From Escherichia coli (GTDB taxonomy: Bacteria > Pseudomonadota > Gammaproteobacteria > Enterobacterales > Enterobacteriaceae): DNA of 64,000 nucleotides. The translations under genes were made by a program, and so were the position numbers. Where the stretch lies: the NCBI RefSeq assembly GCF_011881725.1, contig NZ_JAATUR010000006.1:61539-125538 (forward strand), read 5' to 3'. Positions within the stretch are counted from its first letter, which is position 1. Each line of letters begins with the position of its first letter. Shown one piece after another: positions 33,615 through 41,578 of this stretch. The notes beneath the pieces are model-generated. The model was not told where the DNA came from and did no database searches. It was given only the letters and a program-made list of their open reading frames with translations.

Positions 33615-33854
33615 ATGGCCACACTTAACGTCCGCCTGGATGACAAACTGAAAAATGAGGCTTATGCGGTGCTGGAAAAATTAAATATCACGCCTACTGA
33701 AGCAGTGCGGCTGCTGTTTCAGTACGTTGCGGAAAATGGACGAATGCCGGTAAAAACGCTCACTGTCAGTGATAGTGAAGAAGCCTTGTTACGCACTGTC
33801 AGGGAACGACTGGCCAACCCACAAGAGGCCATTAAGGTCCGACTGGATGAGTGA
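33615..33854 (+). CDS. RelB/DinJ-family antitoxin without an adjacent toxin gene
   Basis: The 79-residue ribbon-helix-helix protein starts MATLNVRLDDKLKNEAY, the typical DinJ/RelB beginning: a DNA-binding beta strand (residues 2-8), then helices with the motif ITPTEAVRLLFQYVAENGRMP. The C-terminal acidic part (residues 50-79) would be the toxin-binding region. No RelE/YafQ-like gene follows: the stop codon is immediately followed by the stop of the convergent nrdG, with 0 bp between. It is therefore an orphan or a relic. CGGAGG precedes the ATG. I do not recall this gene at this site in K-12. Confidence 0.85.
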   Translation: MATLNVRLDDKLKNEAYAVLEKLNITPTEAVRLLFQYVAENGRMPVKTLTVSDSEEALLRTVRERLANPQEAIKVRLDE

Positions 33855-34319
33855 TTAACGCAAATGATGCACCACCTGATTGCTGCTGCCGCGCCAGATC
33901 AGGGAAGGGTCTTTTAAATCCTGCACAAATTTGCCGTCGACCAGCACGTTAATCAAATCAACAACCTGCATTTGCGCAGCATTGAGTTTGTCGAGTTTAT
34001 AGCCTGTCCACACCCAGATGTCTTTACCCGGACACTCGGCGCGGATGCGTTGTACCAGTTTCAGAATATACGGCACGTTTTGCGGATGCAGCGGATCGCC
34101 GCCAGAGAGGGAAATGCCCTGGCGTTTGATGCGAGTATCGTTCAGATCGTTGATGATCTGGTCTTCCATTGCTTTGGTAAATGGCTGGCCGGAGTTCACC
34201 CGCCAGGTGCTTTTGTTATAGCAACCGGGGCATTCATGAACACACCCGGAGACAAACAGGGTGCAACGAGTGCCGGGGCCGTTGACGATGTCCACAGGAT
34301 AGTACTGATGATAATTCAT
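33855..34319 (-). CDS. nrdG: Anaerobic ribonucleotide reductase activating enzyme NrdG
   Basis: This 154-residue radical-SAM enzyme installs the glycyl radical on NrdD. The 4Fe-4S ligand cysteines CVHECPGC (Cys26, Cys30, Cys33) are present, and the GGDPL motif that binds the S-adenosylmethionine amino group is near residue 73. The start is MNYHQYYPVDIVNG at 34319; the longer frame to 34364 includes REP-side sequence and is not used. It is downstream of nrdD with a REP pair between. It works only under anaerobic conditions. Confidence 0.97.
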   Translation of the reverse strand: MNYHQYYPVDIVNGPGTRCTLFVSGCVHECPGCYNKSTWRVNSGQPFTKAMEDQIINDLNDTRIKRQGISLSGGDPLHPQNVPYILKLVQRIRAECPGKDIWVWTGYKLDKLNAAQMQVVDLINVLVDGKFVQDLKDPSLIWRGSSNQVVHHLR

Positions 34320-34369
34320 TATTTCGCCTGGCTTATCAGTCCGCGTGTAGGCTGTATCAGCCAATCAAC

Positions 34370-34454
<85 letters not shown>

Positions 34455-34476
34455 TTTACTTAGCGCAGAGTGAAGA

Positions 34477-36615
34477 TTAACCGATTTGCCCGTTCCCCAA
34501 ATGTTTAACGCGGCGCTTAACTTCTTCCTGCTTACCGGCGTTAAACGGACGCGCATCCGGGCTACCTAAATATCCGCACACGCGGCGAGTCACCGACACA
34601 CGGGAAGCGTCATGGTTACCACATTTCGGGCAAGTGAAGCCTTTGCTGGTGCATTCAAACTCGCCGGTAAAGCCACATTCGTAGCATTCATCGATCGGCG
34701 TGTTGGTTCCGTAATACGGTACATGCTGATAGCTGTAATCCCAGACATCTTCCAGCGCTTTCAGGTTGTGCTGAATGTTTGGATACTCGCCGTAGCAAAT
34801 GAAACCACCGTTCGCCAACGGCGGGTAAGGTGCTTCAAAGTCGATCTTATCGTACGGGTTTACCTTCTTCTCCACATCAAGGTGGAAACTGTTGGTGTAA
34901 TAACCTTTATCGGTCACGCCCGGCACTACGCCAAACTCGGCGGTATCAAGACGGCAGAAGCGGTCGCACAGGTTTTCGCTCGGCGTGCTGTAGAGACTGA
35001 AACCGTAGCCCGTTTCTTCTTTCCACTGATCCACCGCCTGACGCAGACGTTCAACAATCGCGATACCTTTTGCGCGAAGCTGCTCGTTGTCGTAAACATG
35101 CTCGCCGCCGAACAGCGCATTAATGGTTTCGTGGATACCGATGTAACCCAGCGAAATAGACGCACGACCGTTTTTGAAGATTTCAGAAACATCATCGTCG
35201 GCATTCAGACGTACGCCACAAGCACCTTCCATATAGAGGATTGGGGCCACGCGCGCTTTCACGCCTTCCAGACGAGCGATACGGGTCATCAGTGCCTTAC
35301 GTGCCAGCACCAGACGTTCATCCAGCAGTTTCCAGAAGGTGGCTTCATCGCCTTTCGCTTCCAGCGCAATGCGCGGCAGGTTAAGGCTGATCACGCCGAG
35401 GTTGTTACGACCATCGTGGATCTGCTCACCGTTTTCGTCTTCCCACACGCCGAGGAAGCTGCGGCAACCCATTGGCGTTTTAAACGAGCCAGTGACTTTT
35501 ACTACCTGGTCGTAGTTCAGAATATCTGGATACATGCGCTTGCTCGCGCACTCCAGCGCCAGCTGTTTGATGTCGTAGTTCGGATCGCCCACTTTATGGT
35601 TCAGGCCATCACGAATTGCGAACACCAGTTTCGGGAACACGGCGGTTTTACGGTTTTTACCCAGGCCCGCGATACGGTTACGCAGGATAGATTCCTGAAT
35701 CAGGCGCGACTCCCAGCTGGTACCCAGACCAAAGCCAAAGGTGACAAACGGCGTCTGACCGTTGGCGGTGTGCAGGGTATTTACTTCATATTCCAGCGAC
35801 TGGAAGGCGTCGTAGCACTCTTTGATGGTACGAGAGTTAGCGTAGCCTTCGGCATCCGGGATGTTCCACTCTTCCGCTGTTTTACGGTGTTTGTTATAGC
35901 TGGCGGTGACGAACGGTGCCAGTACTTCGTCGATACGGTTAATGGTGGTGCCGCCATAAATATGGCTGGCGACCTGAGCAATAATCTGCGCAGTGACTGC
36001 GGTTGCCGTAGAGATCGACTTCGGCGGCTCGATCTCGGCGTTCCCCATCTTAAAGCCCTGGGTTAGCATGCCTTTCAGGTCGATCAACATGCAGTTGAAC
36101 ATCGGGAAGAACGGCGAGTAGTCGAGGTCGTGATAGTGGATATCACCACGCTCATGCGCCTGCACCACGTCACGCGGCAGCAGGTGCTGGCGTGCATAGT
36201 GTTTAGCCACAATCCCGGCAAGCAGGTCGCGCTGAGTAGGGATTACCTTACTGTCTTTGTTGGCGTTTTCGTTGAGCAACGAGGCGTTGGTCTGCTCGAC
36301 CAGACCACGGATCTCCTGGTTCAGACGACCGCGTTTTTCACGTTCAATGTCGCGATCGTGACGGTACTCAATATATGCACGGGCCAGTTGTTTGTACGGG
36401 CCAGACATCAGCTGGTTTTCAACGGCGGTCTGAATTTCGTTGATATCTACCTGGTTACGCCCCTGCATTTGTTCGCTGACGGTAGCGGCAACTGCAGCAC
36501 AATAATCTGCATCATCGACTTCCGCTGCTTTAGCTGCACGCAGAATAGCTTCTTTGATGCGCTCTGATTTAAACGGCACTTTGCAGCCGTCTCGTTTCAT
36601 CACATGCGGTGTCAT
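34477..36615 (-). CDS. nrdD: Anaerobic (class III) ribonucleoside-triphosphate reductase NrdD
   Basis: The 712-residue enzyme makes deoxyribonucleotides without oxygen. An N-terminal ATP-cone domain (about 3-95) senses ATP/dATP. The C-terminal glycyl radical site RRVCGYLG has Gly681. The zinc site CYECGFTGEFEC...CPKCG is at about residues 644-665. Active-site cysteines lie in the central barrel. Expression is FNR-activated in E. coli, and an FNR-type site is at 36852-36865. The start at 36615 is followed by the family N-terminus MTPHVMKRDGCKVPF. Confidence 0.97.
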   Translation of the reverse strand: MTPHVMKRDGCKVPFKSERIKEAILRAAKAAEVDDADYCAAVAATVSEQMQGRNQVDINEIQTAVENQLMSGPYKQLARAYIEYRHDRDIEREKRGRLNQEIRGLVEQTNASLLNENANKDSKVIPTQRDLLAGIVAKHYARQHLLPRDVVQAHERGDIHYHDLDYSPFFPMFNCMLIDLKGMLTQGFKMGNAEIEPPKSISTATAVTAQIIAQVASHIYGGTTINRIDEVLAPFVTASYNKHRKTAEEWNIPDAEGYANSRTIKECYDAFQSLEYEVNTLHTANGQTPFVTFGFGLGTSWESRLIQESILRNRIAGLGKNRKTAVFPKLVFAIRDGLNHKVGDPNYDIKQLALECASKRMYPDILNYDQVVKVTGSFKTPMGCRSFLGVWEDENGEQIHDGRNNLGVISLNLPRIALEAKGDEATFWKLLDERLVLARKALMTRIARLEGVKARVAPILYMEGACGVRLNADDDVSEIFKNGRASISLGYIGIHETINALFGGEHVYDNEQLRAKGIAIVERLRQAVDQWKEETGYGFSLYSTPSENLCDRFCRLDTAEFGVVPGVTDKGYYTNSFHLDVEKKVNPYDKIDFEAPYPPLANGGFICYGEYPNIQHNLKALEDVWDYSYQHVPYYGTNTPIDECYECGFTGEFECTSKGFTCPKCGNHDASRVSVTRRVCGYLGSPDARPFNAGKQEEVKRRVKHLGNGQIG

Positions 36616-36641
36616 GATCGCTCCATATTTTTAAGAACAGG

Positions 36642-36650
36642 TTATCCACA
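36642..36650 (+). promoter_or_regulatory. DnaA box upstream of nrdD
   Basis: TTATCCACA matches the strong R1/R4-type DnaA box exactly. It is 27 bp upstream of the nrdD start codon on the opposite strand. A second identical 9-mer is at 36720-36728. Confidence 0.6.
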
Positions 36651-36719
36651 GAAAGTTGGGAAGTGCGCCCCGGTTTATTCAGCTCTTATTTCGGGGATTT
36701 ACTGCAATCCCAATTCGCT

Positions 36720-36728
36720 TTATCCACA
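36720..36728 (+). promoter_or_regulatory. Second DnaA box upstream of nrdD
   Basis: TTATCCACA again, 78 bp from the first and in the same orientation. A pair of perfect boxes in one leader is more than chance would usually give. Confidence 0.55.
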
Positions 36729-36777
36729 ACTGTGTCGGCTTCGTTGGCGTATATCTTGTTGCAAGTTTAGACGACGG

Positions 36778-36824
36778 ATACAACATATTGGGTTGAGATG
36801 CATTTTAAAGTCTATATATAGTGC
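36778..36824. promoter_or_regulatory. Two candidate NrdR boxes upstream of nrdD
   Basis: ATACAACATATTGGGT (36778-36793) and AGTCTATATATAGTGC (36809-36824) are imperfect palindromes resembling the NrdR box (ACAnTATATnTTGT-like). Their centres are 31 bp apart, three helical turns, the spacing known for paired NrdR boxes. NrdR represses all E. coli nrd operons. Confidence 0.65.
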
Positions 36825-36851
36825 TTTGCATTAAGGATGTTTGCGTTTTTT

Positions 36852-36865
36852 TTGATTTAGCTCAA
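36852..36865. promoter_or_regulatory. FNR-type site upstream of nrdD
   Basis: TTGATTTAGCTCAA matches the FNR consensus TTGAT-N4-ATCAA at nine of ten positions. It lies upstream of the NrdR boxes relative to nrdD, as expected for an activator site. FNR activation of nrdDG is established. Confidence 0.75.
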
Positions 36866-36970
36866 AGTAAAAAGCAGAGAGTACGGATGGCGGGCGTTAG
36901 AGCGGTGTGTAAATTTTTTAATGATTTTCTGGTTATAAAATCAACAAAAACAATATGCTGACGGAGAAAT

Positions 36971-36996
36971 CCCCGGAATAATCAGCATTACCGGGG
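36971..36996 (-). terminator. Hairpin downstream of treC
   Basis: CCCCGG (36971-36976) and CCGGGG (36991-36996) pair around a 14-nt loop 13 bp after the treC stop. A short T-rich stretch follows on the minus strand. Confidence 0.55.
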
Positions 36997-37008
36997 CTTA
37001 GCGGATAC

Positions 37009-38664
37009 TTAATTCTGTAACCACCAGACAGCCTCAAAAGGCCGTAATATCATGGCACAGGGTTGTGGTGAGGTTTCTTCATAGTTATGCATTAAAAGTT
37101 GCCAGCTACCGCAAATTTGCCCTGGCTGCCAGGGTTGTATCTCACGGCTAAGGTTGGCAATGACCAGCAAGGTTTGTCCCTTCCATTCACGGCGATAGCA
37201 CCACAATGCCGGATTGTTTGGCAGCAGATCCTGGTAATCGCCCCATGTCAGAACGGGTTCTTTCTTGCGCAGCGCGATTAACTTTTGGTAGGTGTAAAAT
37301 ACTGAAGACTCATCGGCCAGCGCGGCTTCTACGTTGATTTCCCGATAGCTATCGCCTAAGCCAATCCACGGTTCGCCAGTTGTAAACCCGGCATTATCGG
37401 CGTTGCTCCATTGCATTGGCGTGCGGCTGTTGTCGCGGGATTTACTGGCGAGGATCGCCAATAACTCTTCGGCGTCACGTCCATCGTTGCGCAGTTCGGC
37501 AAACATATTGAGGCTCTCCACGTCGCGGTAATCGGTAATGCGCGTGAAATGCGGGTTGGTCATGCCAATCTCTTCGCCCTGGTAGATATATGGCGTTCCC
37601 TGCATGCCATGCAGCACCATCGCCAGCATTTTTGCCGCAGGCACGCGGTATTCGCCTTCATCACCAAAACGAGAAACAATGCGCGGCTGATCGTGGTTGC
37701 ACCAGAATAAGGCATTCCATGCCACGTTATGCATTCCTTGTTGCCAGTGGCGGAACAATGTTTTCAACGCCACAAAGTCTGGTTTCGCCAGCGTCCATTT
37801 TTCACCGCCGGGATAATCGACCTTCAGGTGATGAAAATTAAAGGTCATCGACAATTCACTGCCTGTCAGCGCCGCGTATCGCTGGCAATGTTCAAGGCTG
37901 GTGGAGGACATTTCACCTACAGTCATTAATCCGCGTGGCGTAAAGACATCGCGGTTCATCTCGTGCAAAAACTCATGTACTCGTGGCCCGTCGGTGTAGA
38001 ATCGACGCCCGTCGCCATCCAGATCGTCAGGGAAACGCGGGTCTTTGGAGATCAGATTCACCACATCCAGGCGCAACCCATCTACCCCACGATCGGCCCA
38101 GAACTCACAGACTTTTTTCAACTCTGCGCGAACCGCTGGATCCTCCCAGTTGAGATCCGCCTGCTCCGGGGCAAACAGATGCAAATAGTACTGTTCGCTT
38201 TCCGCATGCCAGCGCCACGCACTGCCGCCGAATTTTGAACGCCAGTTGTTTGGCGGCGTTGCTGGCTCGCCATCACGCCAGATATAAAACGAGCGGTAAG
38301 GACTTTCTTTGTTCAGCGCCTCGCGAAACCAGGCGTGTTGGGTAGACGTATGGTTAAACACCATATCGAGAATGATACGAATGCCGCGCGATTTCGCCTG
38401 CGTCACCAGTTCGTCAAAATCGTCCAGCGTGCCGTAGGTGGGATCAATCGCCGTATAGTTCGCTACGTCGTAACCGTTATCGATCTGCGGAGAGACATAA
38501 AACGGGGTCAACCAGATGGCATCGACGCCCAGTTTTTGCAGATAGTCCAGGCGTTGGGTCACACCACGCAGATCGCCAGTGCCGCTGCCCGTGGTGTCCT
38601 GAAAACTCTTGGGATAAATCTGGTAGATAACGCCGTTTTGCCACCAGTGGGGAAGATTATTCAT
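37009..38664 (-). CDS. treC: Trehalose-6-phosphate hydrolase TreC
   Basis: The 551-residue GH13 alpha-amylase family enzyme splits cytoplasmic trehalose-6-phosphate into glucose and glucose-6-phosphate. Conserved blocks are present: DVANYTAIDPTYGT, DMVFNHTS, GLRLDVVNLI (catalytic Asp near 200), GEMSS (catalytic Glu near 251) and WCNHDQPRIVSRFG. The start at 38664 (MNNLPHWWQNGVIYQIYP) is preceded by AGGAATGACCTC. It is 48 bp downstream of treB and forms the treBC operon. Confidence 0.97.
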   Translation of the reverse strand: MNNLPHWWQNGVIYQIYPKSFQDTTGSGTGDLRGVTQRLDYLQKLGVDAIWLTPFYVSPQIDNGYDVANYTAIDPTYGTLDDFDELVTQAKSRGIRIILDMVFNHTSTQHAWFREALNKESPYRSFYIWRDGEPATPPNNWRSKFGGSAWRWHAESEQYYLHLFAPEQADLNWEDPAVRAELKKVCEFWADRGVDGLRLDVVNLISKDPRFPDDLDGDGRRFYTDGPRVHEFLHEMNRDVFTPRGLMTVGEMSSTSLEHCQRYAALTGSELSMTFNFHHLKVDYPGGEKWTLAKPDFVALKTLFRHWQQGMHNVAWNALFWCNHDQPRIVSRFGDEGEYRVPAAKMLAMVLHGMQGTPYIYQGEEIGMTNPHFTRITDYRDVESLNMFAELRNDGRDAEELLAILASKSRDNSRTPMQWSNADNAGFTTGEPWIGLGDSYREINVEAALADESSVFYTYQKLIALRKKEPVLTWGDYQDLLPNNPALWCYRREWKGQTLLVIANLSREIQPWQPGQICGSWQLLMHNYEETSPQPCAMILRPFEAVWWLQN

Positions 38665-38712
38665 GAGGTCATTCCTGCAAATGCGAGGGGCGCAACTGCG
38701 CCCCGAAGAAAA

Positions 38713-40134
38713 TTAAACAATTTCAAGCGTGCCCAGGCGGTATTTCCGCTGGTAGGTAAACGAGGTGAGCACAATCGGGATGATGATGGCGATGGCCATT
38801 GCCAGCGCAAACACCTGCCAGTAGCTCGGTTGAATAGAGAGAATGCCCGGCAGGCCGCCTACGCCGATGCCATTTGCCATAACGCCGTTCAGGCCGCATA
38901 GTAATCCTGCCAGACCAGAACCTGTCATCGCGCACAGCATCGGAAAGCGATATTTCAGGTTGATGCCGTACATTGCTGGCTCAGTGACCCCAAGCCATGC
39001 GGAGATAGCGGCAGGCACGGAGATCTCGCGTTCATTGTTCTTGCGGCTGGAAATGATAATGCCTATCACGGCGGAGCCCTGAGCGATATTCGACAGCGCA
39101 ATAAGCGGCCACACCGGCGTGCCACCCATGCTTTGAATCATCTGCAAATCAATAGCAAGCGTGGTCTGGTGTACGCCGGTGATCACCAGCGGCGCGTAAA
39201 GGAAGCCAAACAATGCTGCGCCAATGGGGGCAAAGCTGCCGGTCATCAGGTAACGCACCGCAAAGGCAACGCCATCGCCAATCATGCGACCAAACGGACC
39301 AATCAGCGCATGGGCGAGGAACACCGCGAGGATCAGCGAACAGACCGGCACCACCACCAAATAGAGGTAATCCGGCACGATGCGCTTAAGGCGAGTTTCA
39401 ATAAAGCCCAGCGCCAGCCCGGCTAAGAGTGCCGGAATCACCTGTGCCTGATAGCCCACTTTAGCGATGCTGAACATGCCAAAGTCCCACACTTCAGGTA
39501 CTTGTTGTCCGAGTAGATAGGCGTTCATCAGTTGTGGCGAAACCAGCGTCACGCCAAGCACGATACCGAGGATTGGTGTACCGCCCATTTTTTTCACCGC
39601 CGACCAGCAAATCCCGACTGGCAGGTAGAAGAAAATCGCTTCACCGATCAACCACAGAAAATCGTAGATCGTTTGCAGGGAAGGGTGCATTTGCGCCAGC
39701 GTCAGACCGTTGCTCATAGGCAGATCGCCGATCACATTGCGAAAACCGAGGATCAAACCGCCGCTAATCAACGCGGGTAGCAACGGGAAGAAGATCTCCG
39801 CGAAATGAGAGATCAATTGCTCATGCCATTTCATATTTTGCCGGGCGGCTTTTTTCACCTGCTCTTTATCAACCTGCGCCTGTCCGATCGTCGCTATCAG
39901 TGCTTGATAGTAATCACCAACGTTGGTGCCAATCACTACCTGAAATTGCCCGGCATTGGTGAAACAGCCTTTCACCATGGGGAGCTGCTCAATTTCTTTC
40001 GGTCTGGCATTGGCCGGTTGGTTGAGGACAAAGCGCAGGCGAGTAATACAGTGGCTCACCGTCGCAATATTGCCGCGTCCGCCGACCAGGTCAATCAACC
40101 GATCGATATCCGTTTGGTTCACTTTGCTCATCAT
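38713..40134 (-). CDS. treB: Trehalose-specific PTS enzyme IIBC TreB
   Basis: The 473-residue PTS permease has an N-terminal EIIB domain (about 1-85) with phosphorylated Cys29 in ATVSHCITRLRF, and an EIIC domain (about 105-465) with about ten membrane helices. It takes up trehalose as trehalose-6-phosphate, using phosphate from EIIA-Glc (Crr), since it has no EIIA domain of its own. The EIIC part contains the conserved GxTEPAMYG motif (GVTEPAMYGINL). A TreR-type palindrome lies 67 bp upstream of the start. Confidence 0.97.
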   Translation of the reverse strand: MMSKVNQTDIDRLIDLVGGRGNIATVSHCITRLRFVLNQPANARPKEIEQLPMVKGCFTNAGQFQVVIGTNVGDYYQALIATIGQAQVDKEQVKKAARQNMKWHEQLISHFAEIFFPLLPALISGGLILGFRNVIGDLPMSNGLTLAQMHPSLQTIYDFLWLIGEAIFFYLPVGICWSAVKKMGGTPILGIVLGVTLVSPQLMNAYLLGQQVPEVWDFGMFSIAKVGYQAQVIPALLAGLALGFIETRLKRIVPDYLYLVVVPVCSLILAVFLAHALIGPFGRMIGDGVAFAVRYLMTGSFAPIGAALFGFLYAPLVITGVHQTTLAIDLQMIQSMGGTPVWPLIALSNIAQGSAVIGIIISSRKNNEREISVPAAISAWLGVTEPAMYGINLKYRFPMLCAMTGSGLAGLLCGLNGVMANGIGVGGLPGILSIQPSYWQVFALAMAIAIIIPIVLTSFTYQRKYRLGTLEIV

Positions 40135-40200
40135 AAAGCCCCATGGCAGATGACATATTTGGTTGGCTGCAGAATATATTGCGGAGACATAATTAAAAAT

Positions 40201-40212
40201 GGGAACGTTCCC
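40201..40212. promoter_or_regulatory. TreR-type operator upstream of treB
   Basis: GGGAACGTTCCC is a perfect 12-bp palindrome, the centre sequence expected for the LacI-family TreR operator. It is between treR and treB, which are transcribed in the same direction. Confidence 0.75.
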
Positions 40213-40252
40213 GAAACGCAGCGAAGATCACAAATTATCGTTCAGGAAACGA

Positions 40253-41200
40253 TCAGGACAAGGTGGCGGGAATAACGATTTGTTGCGGTTCGCTGCGTCC
40301 GGTAATCAGCTGGATCAACTGGCATGCCGCCTGACGTCCGGCTTCCGCGTAGCCAGGATCAACGGTGACGATTTCCGGATGGAGGAATTTCATTAACGGC
40401 GTATTACCGACGCTCGCCAGTTGTAGGGTGTCGATGCGTTGCTCTTGCAGGTACTTACTTGCGCCAAGTGCCAGCGTGTCGGTTGCGCACAATAACGCGG
40501 TGGTTTCAGGCGTAATCACTTTTGCGACGTTCTCATAACCTTGCTTCATAGCAAGGCCTGGCAGAGCGGCAACGGGATGCAGTTTATGCGCTTTGCAGAA
40601 CGCCAGGTAGGCTTCGTGACGTCGCTTACCGGTAGTCACGTCACTGTGTGGCACGCCGAGATAACTGATATTACGATGCCCCTGGTCATACAGCCGTTGC
40701 ATCAGGATTTTGACCGCCCCTTCATCGTCATAACAGACCGAAGCAAAGCCTTTTGCGTCACGCGCCAGCAAAACCAGCGATGACTGCCAGTGGGCTAATA
40801 TTTCTTCCGTTATGCCGGTAAAACCGAAAAGCACTACGCCGTCGATATTACGACGCTTCAGAACGCCCAAATGTTCGGCAACTAATTGCGGGGAAAACTG
40901 GCTTTCCATCATGATGGGGTCGTAACCCTGTTCATAGAACGCTGGCAGCATGGTTTGTACGGCGAGATTTTCTGACAACGAATCCAGACGGGTAACAATG
41001 ATGGCGACGACTTTATCGCTTTGCCCACGCATGGCACGTGCGGAGCGGGAAGGGGAAAATCCATGCTGATTCATCACTGCTTCAACGCGCTCACGCGTGC
41101 GCTGACTCACACCGCTTTCGTTATTCAGCACCCGGGAAACCGTGGATTTCCCCACGCCGCTTAAGCGCGCGATGTCTTTGATGGTCAGCCGATTTTGCAT
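40253..41200 (-). CDS. treR: Trehalose operon repressor TreR
   Basis: The 315-residue LacI-family repressor has an N-terminal HTH (LTIKDIARLSGVGKSTVSRV, about residues 4-23) and the hinge helix (SPSRSARAMRG), then a periplasmic-binding-protein-like effector domain (about 62-315). Its inducer in E. coli is trehalose-6-phosphate, and trehalose opposes induction. It is upstream of treBC on the same strand. The start is MQNRLTIKDI at 41200, and its upstream region is shared with mgtA. Confidence 0.96.
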   Translation of the reverse strand: MQNRLTIKDIARLSGVGKSTVSRVLNNESGVSQRTRERVEAVMNQHGFSPSRSARAMRGQSDKVVAIIVTRLDSLSENLAVQTMLPAFYEQGYDPIMMESQFSPQLVAEHLGVLKRRNIDGVVLFGFTGITEEILAHWQSSLVLLARDAKGFASVCYDDEGAVKILMQRLYDQGHRNISYLGVPHSDVTTGKRRHEAYLAFCKAHKLHPVAALPGLAMKQGYENVAKVITPETTALLCATDTLALGASKYLQEQRIDTLQLASVGNTPLMKFLHPEIVTVDPGYAEAGRQAACQLIQLITGRSEPQQIVIPATLS

Positions 41201-41274
41201 CCTGTTATCCCGTAACTTGCTGTTTAATTATTTGAGCCTAACTTTATCCGCGCATTCAGCAATGGGTAAAGTCT

Positions 41275-41291
41275 GGTTTATCGTTGGTTTA
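41275..41291 (+). promoter_or_regulatory. PhoP box of the mgtA promoter
   Basis: GGTTTA (41275-41280) and GGTTTA (41286-41291) are direct repeats 11 bp apart, the exact PhoP-box form (T/G)GTTTA-N5-(T/G)GTTTA. A -10 box TATTAT follows at 41304-41309, so the start of transcription is near 41315. Confidence 0.92.
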
Positions 41292-41309
41292 GTTGCCTGC
41301 AGGTATTAT

Positions 41310-41578
41310 ATCGCCATAAATGCGACGAATATTATTGGATTCTCCTTATTATTTGCTGCGCTTTTTTCACTTACCGGAGGTTATATGGAACCTGATCCCA
41401 CGCCTCTCCCTCGACGGAGATTAAAACTTTTCCGGTAAGCCCATCTTTTCACGGCATTACCGGATGCGTAAGGCCGTGACGTTTTAACGTCCCTGCTCAG
41501 TTTTATTACCTTCAGGTAAGGCTTCGCCACGCCTGAAGACATTTCTGCACTGTTCCAGACAGTGCGGAGGGACTCCTT
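41310..41578 (+). promoter_or_regulatory. mgtA leader (Mg2+- and translation-responsive 5' UTR)
   Basis: About 264 nt separate the predicted transcript start from the mgtA ATG, the length of the known E. coli/Salmonella mgtA leader. It contains the MgtL peptide gene (41385-41438) and several GC-rich stems (for example around 41455-41495). Low Mg2+ or stalled MgtL translation lets transcription run into mgtA; this is established for the family and supported here by sequence. Confidence 0.85.
41385..41438 (+). CDS. mgtL: mgtA leader peptide MgtL
   Basis: The 17-residue peptide reads [17 protein letters not shown], with CCGGAGG just upstream. The proline- and acid-rich start (EPDP) destabilises ribosomes at low Mg2+ and proline levels, and the ensuing RNA fold controls Rho-dependent termination before mgtA. 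The peptide is identical to the E. coli MgtL I remember. Confidence 0.93.

Noticed and set aside
34612..36066. A 484-codon frame antisense to nrdD
   Set aside because: It lies wholly within nrdD, has no ribosome-binding site and reads as a low-complexity antisense translation.
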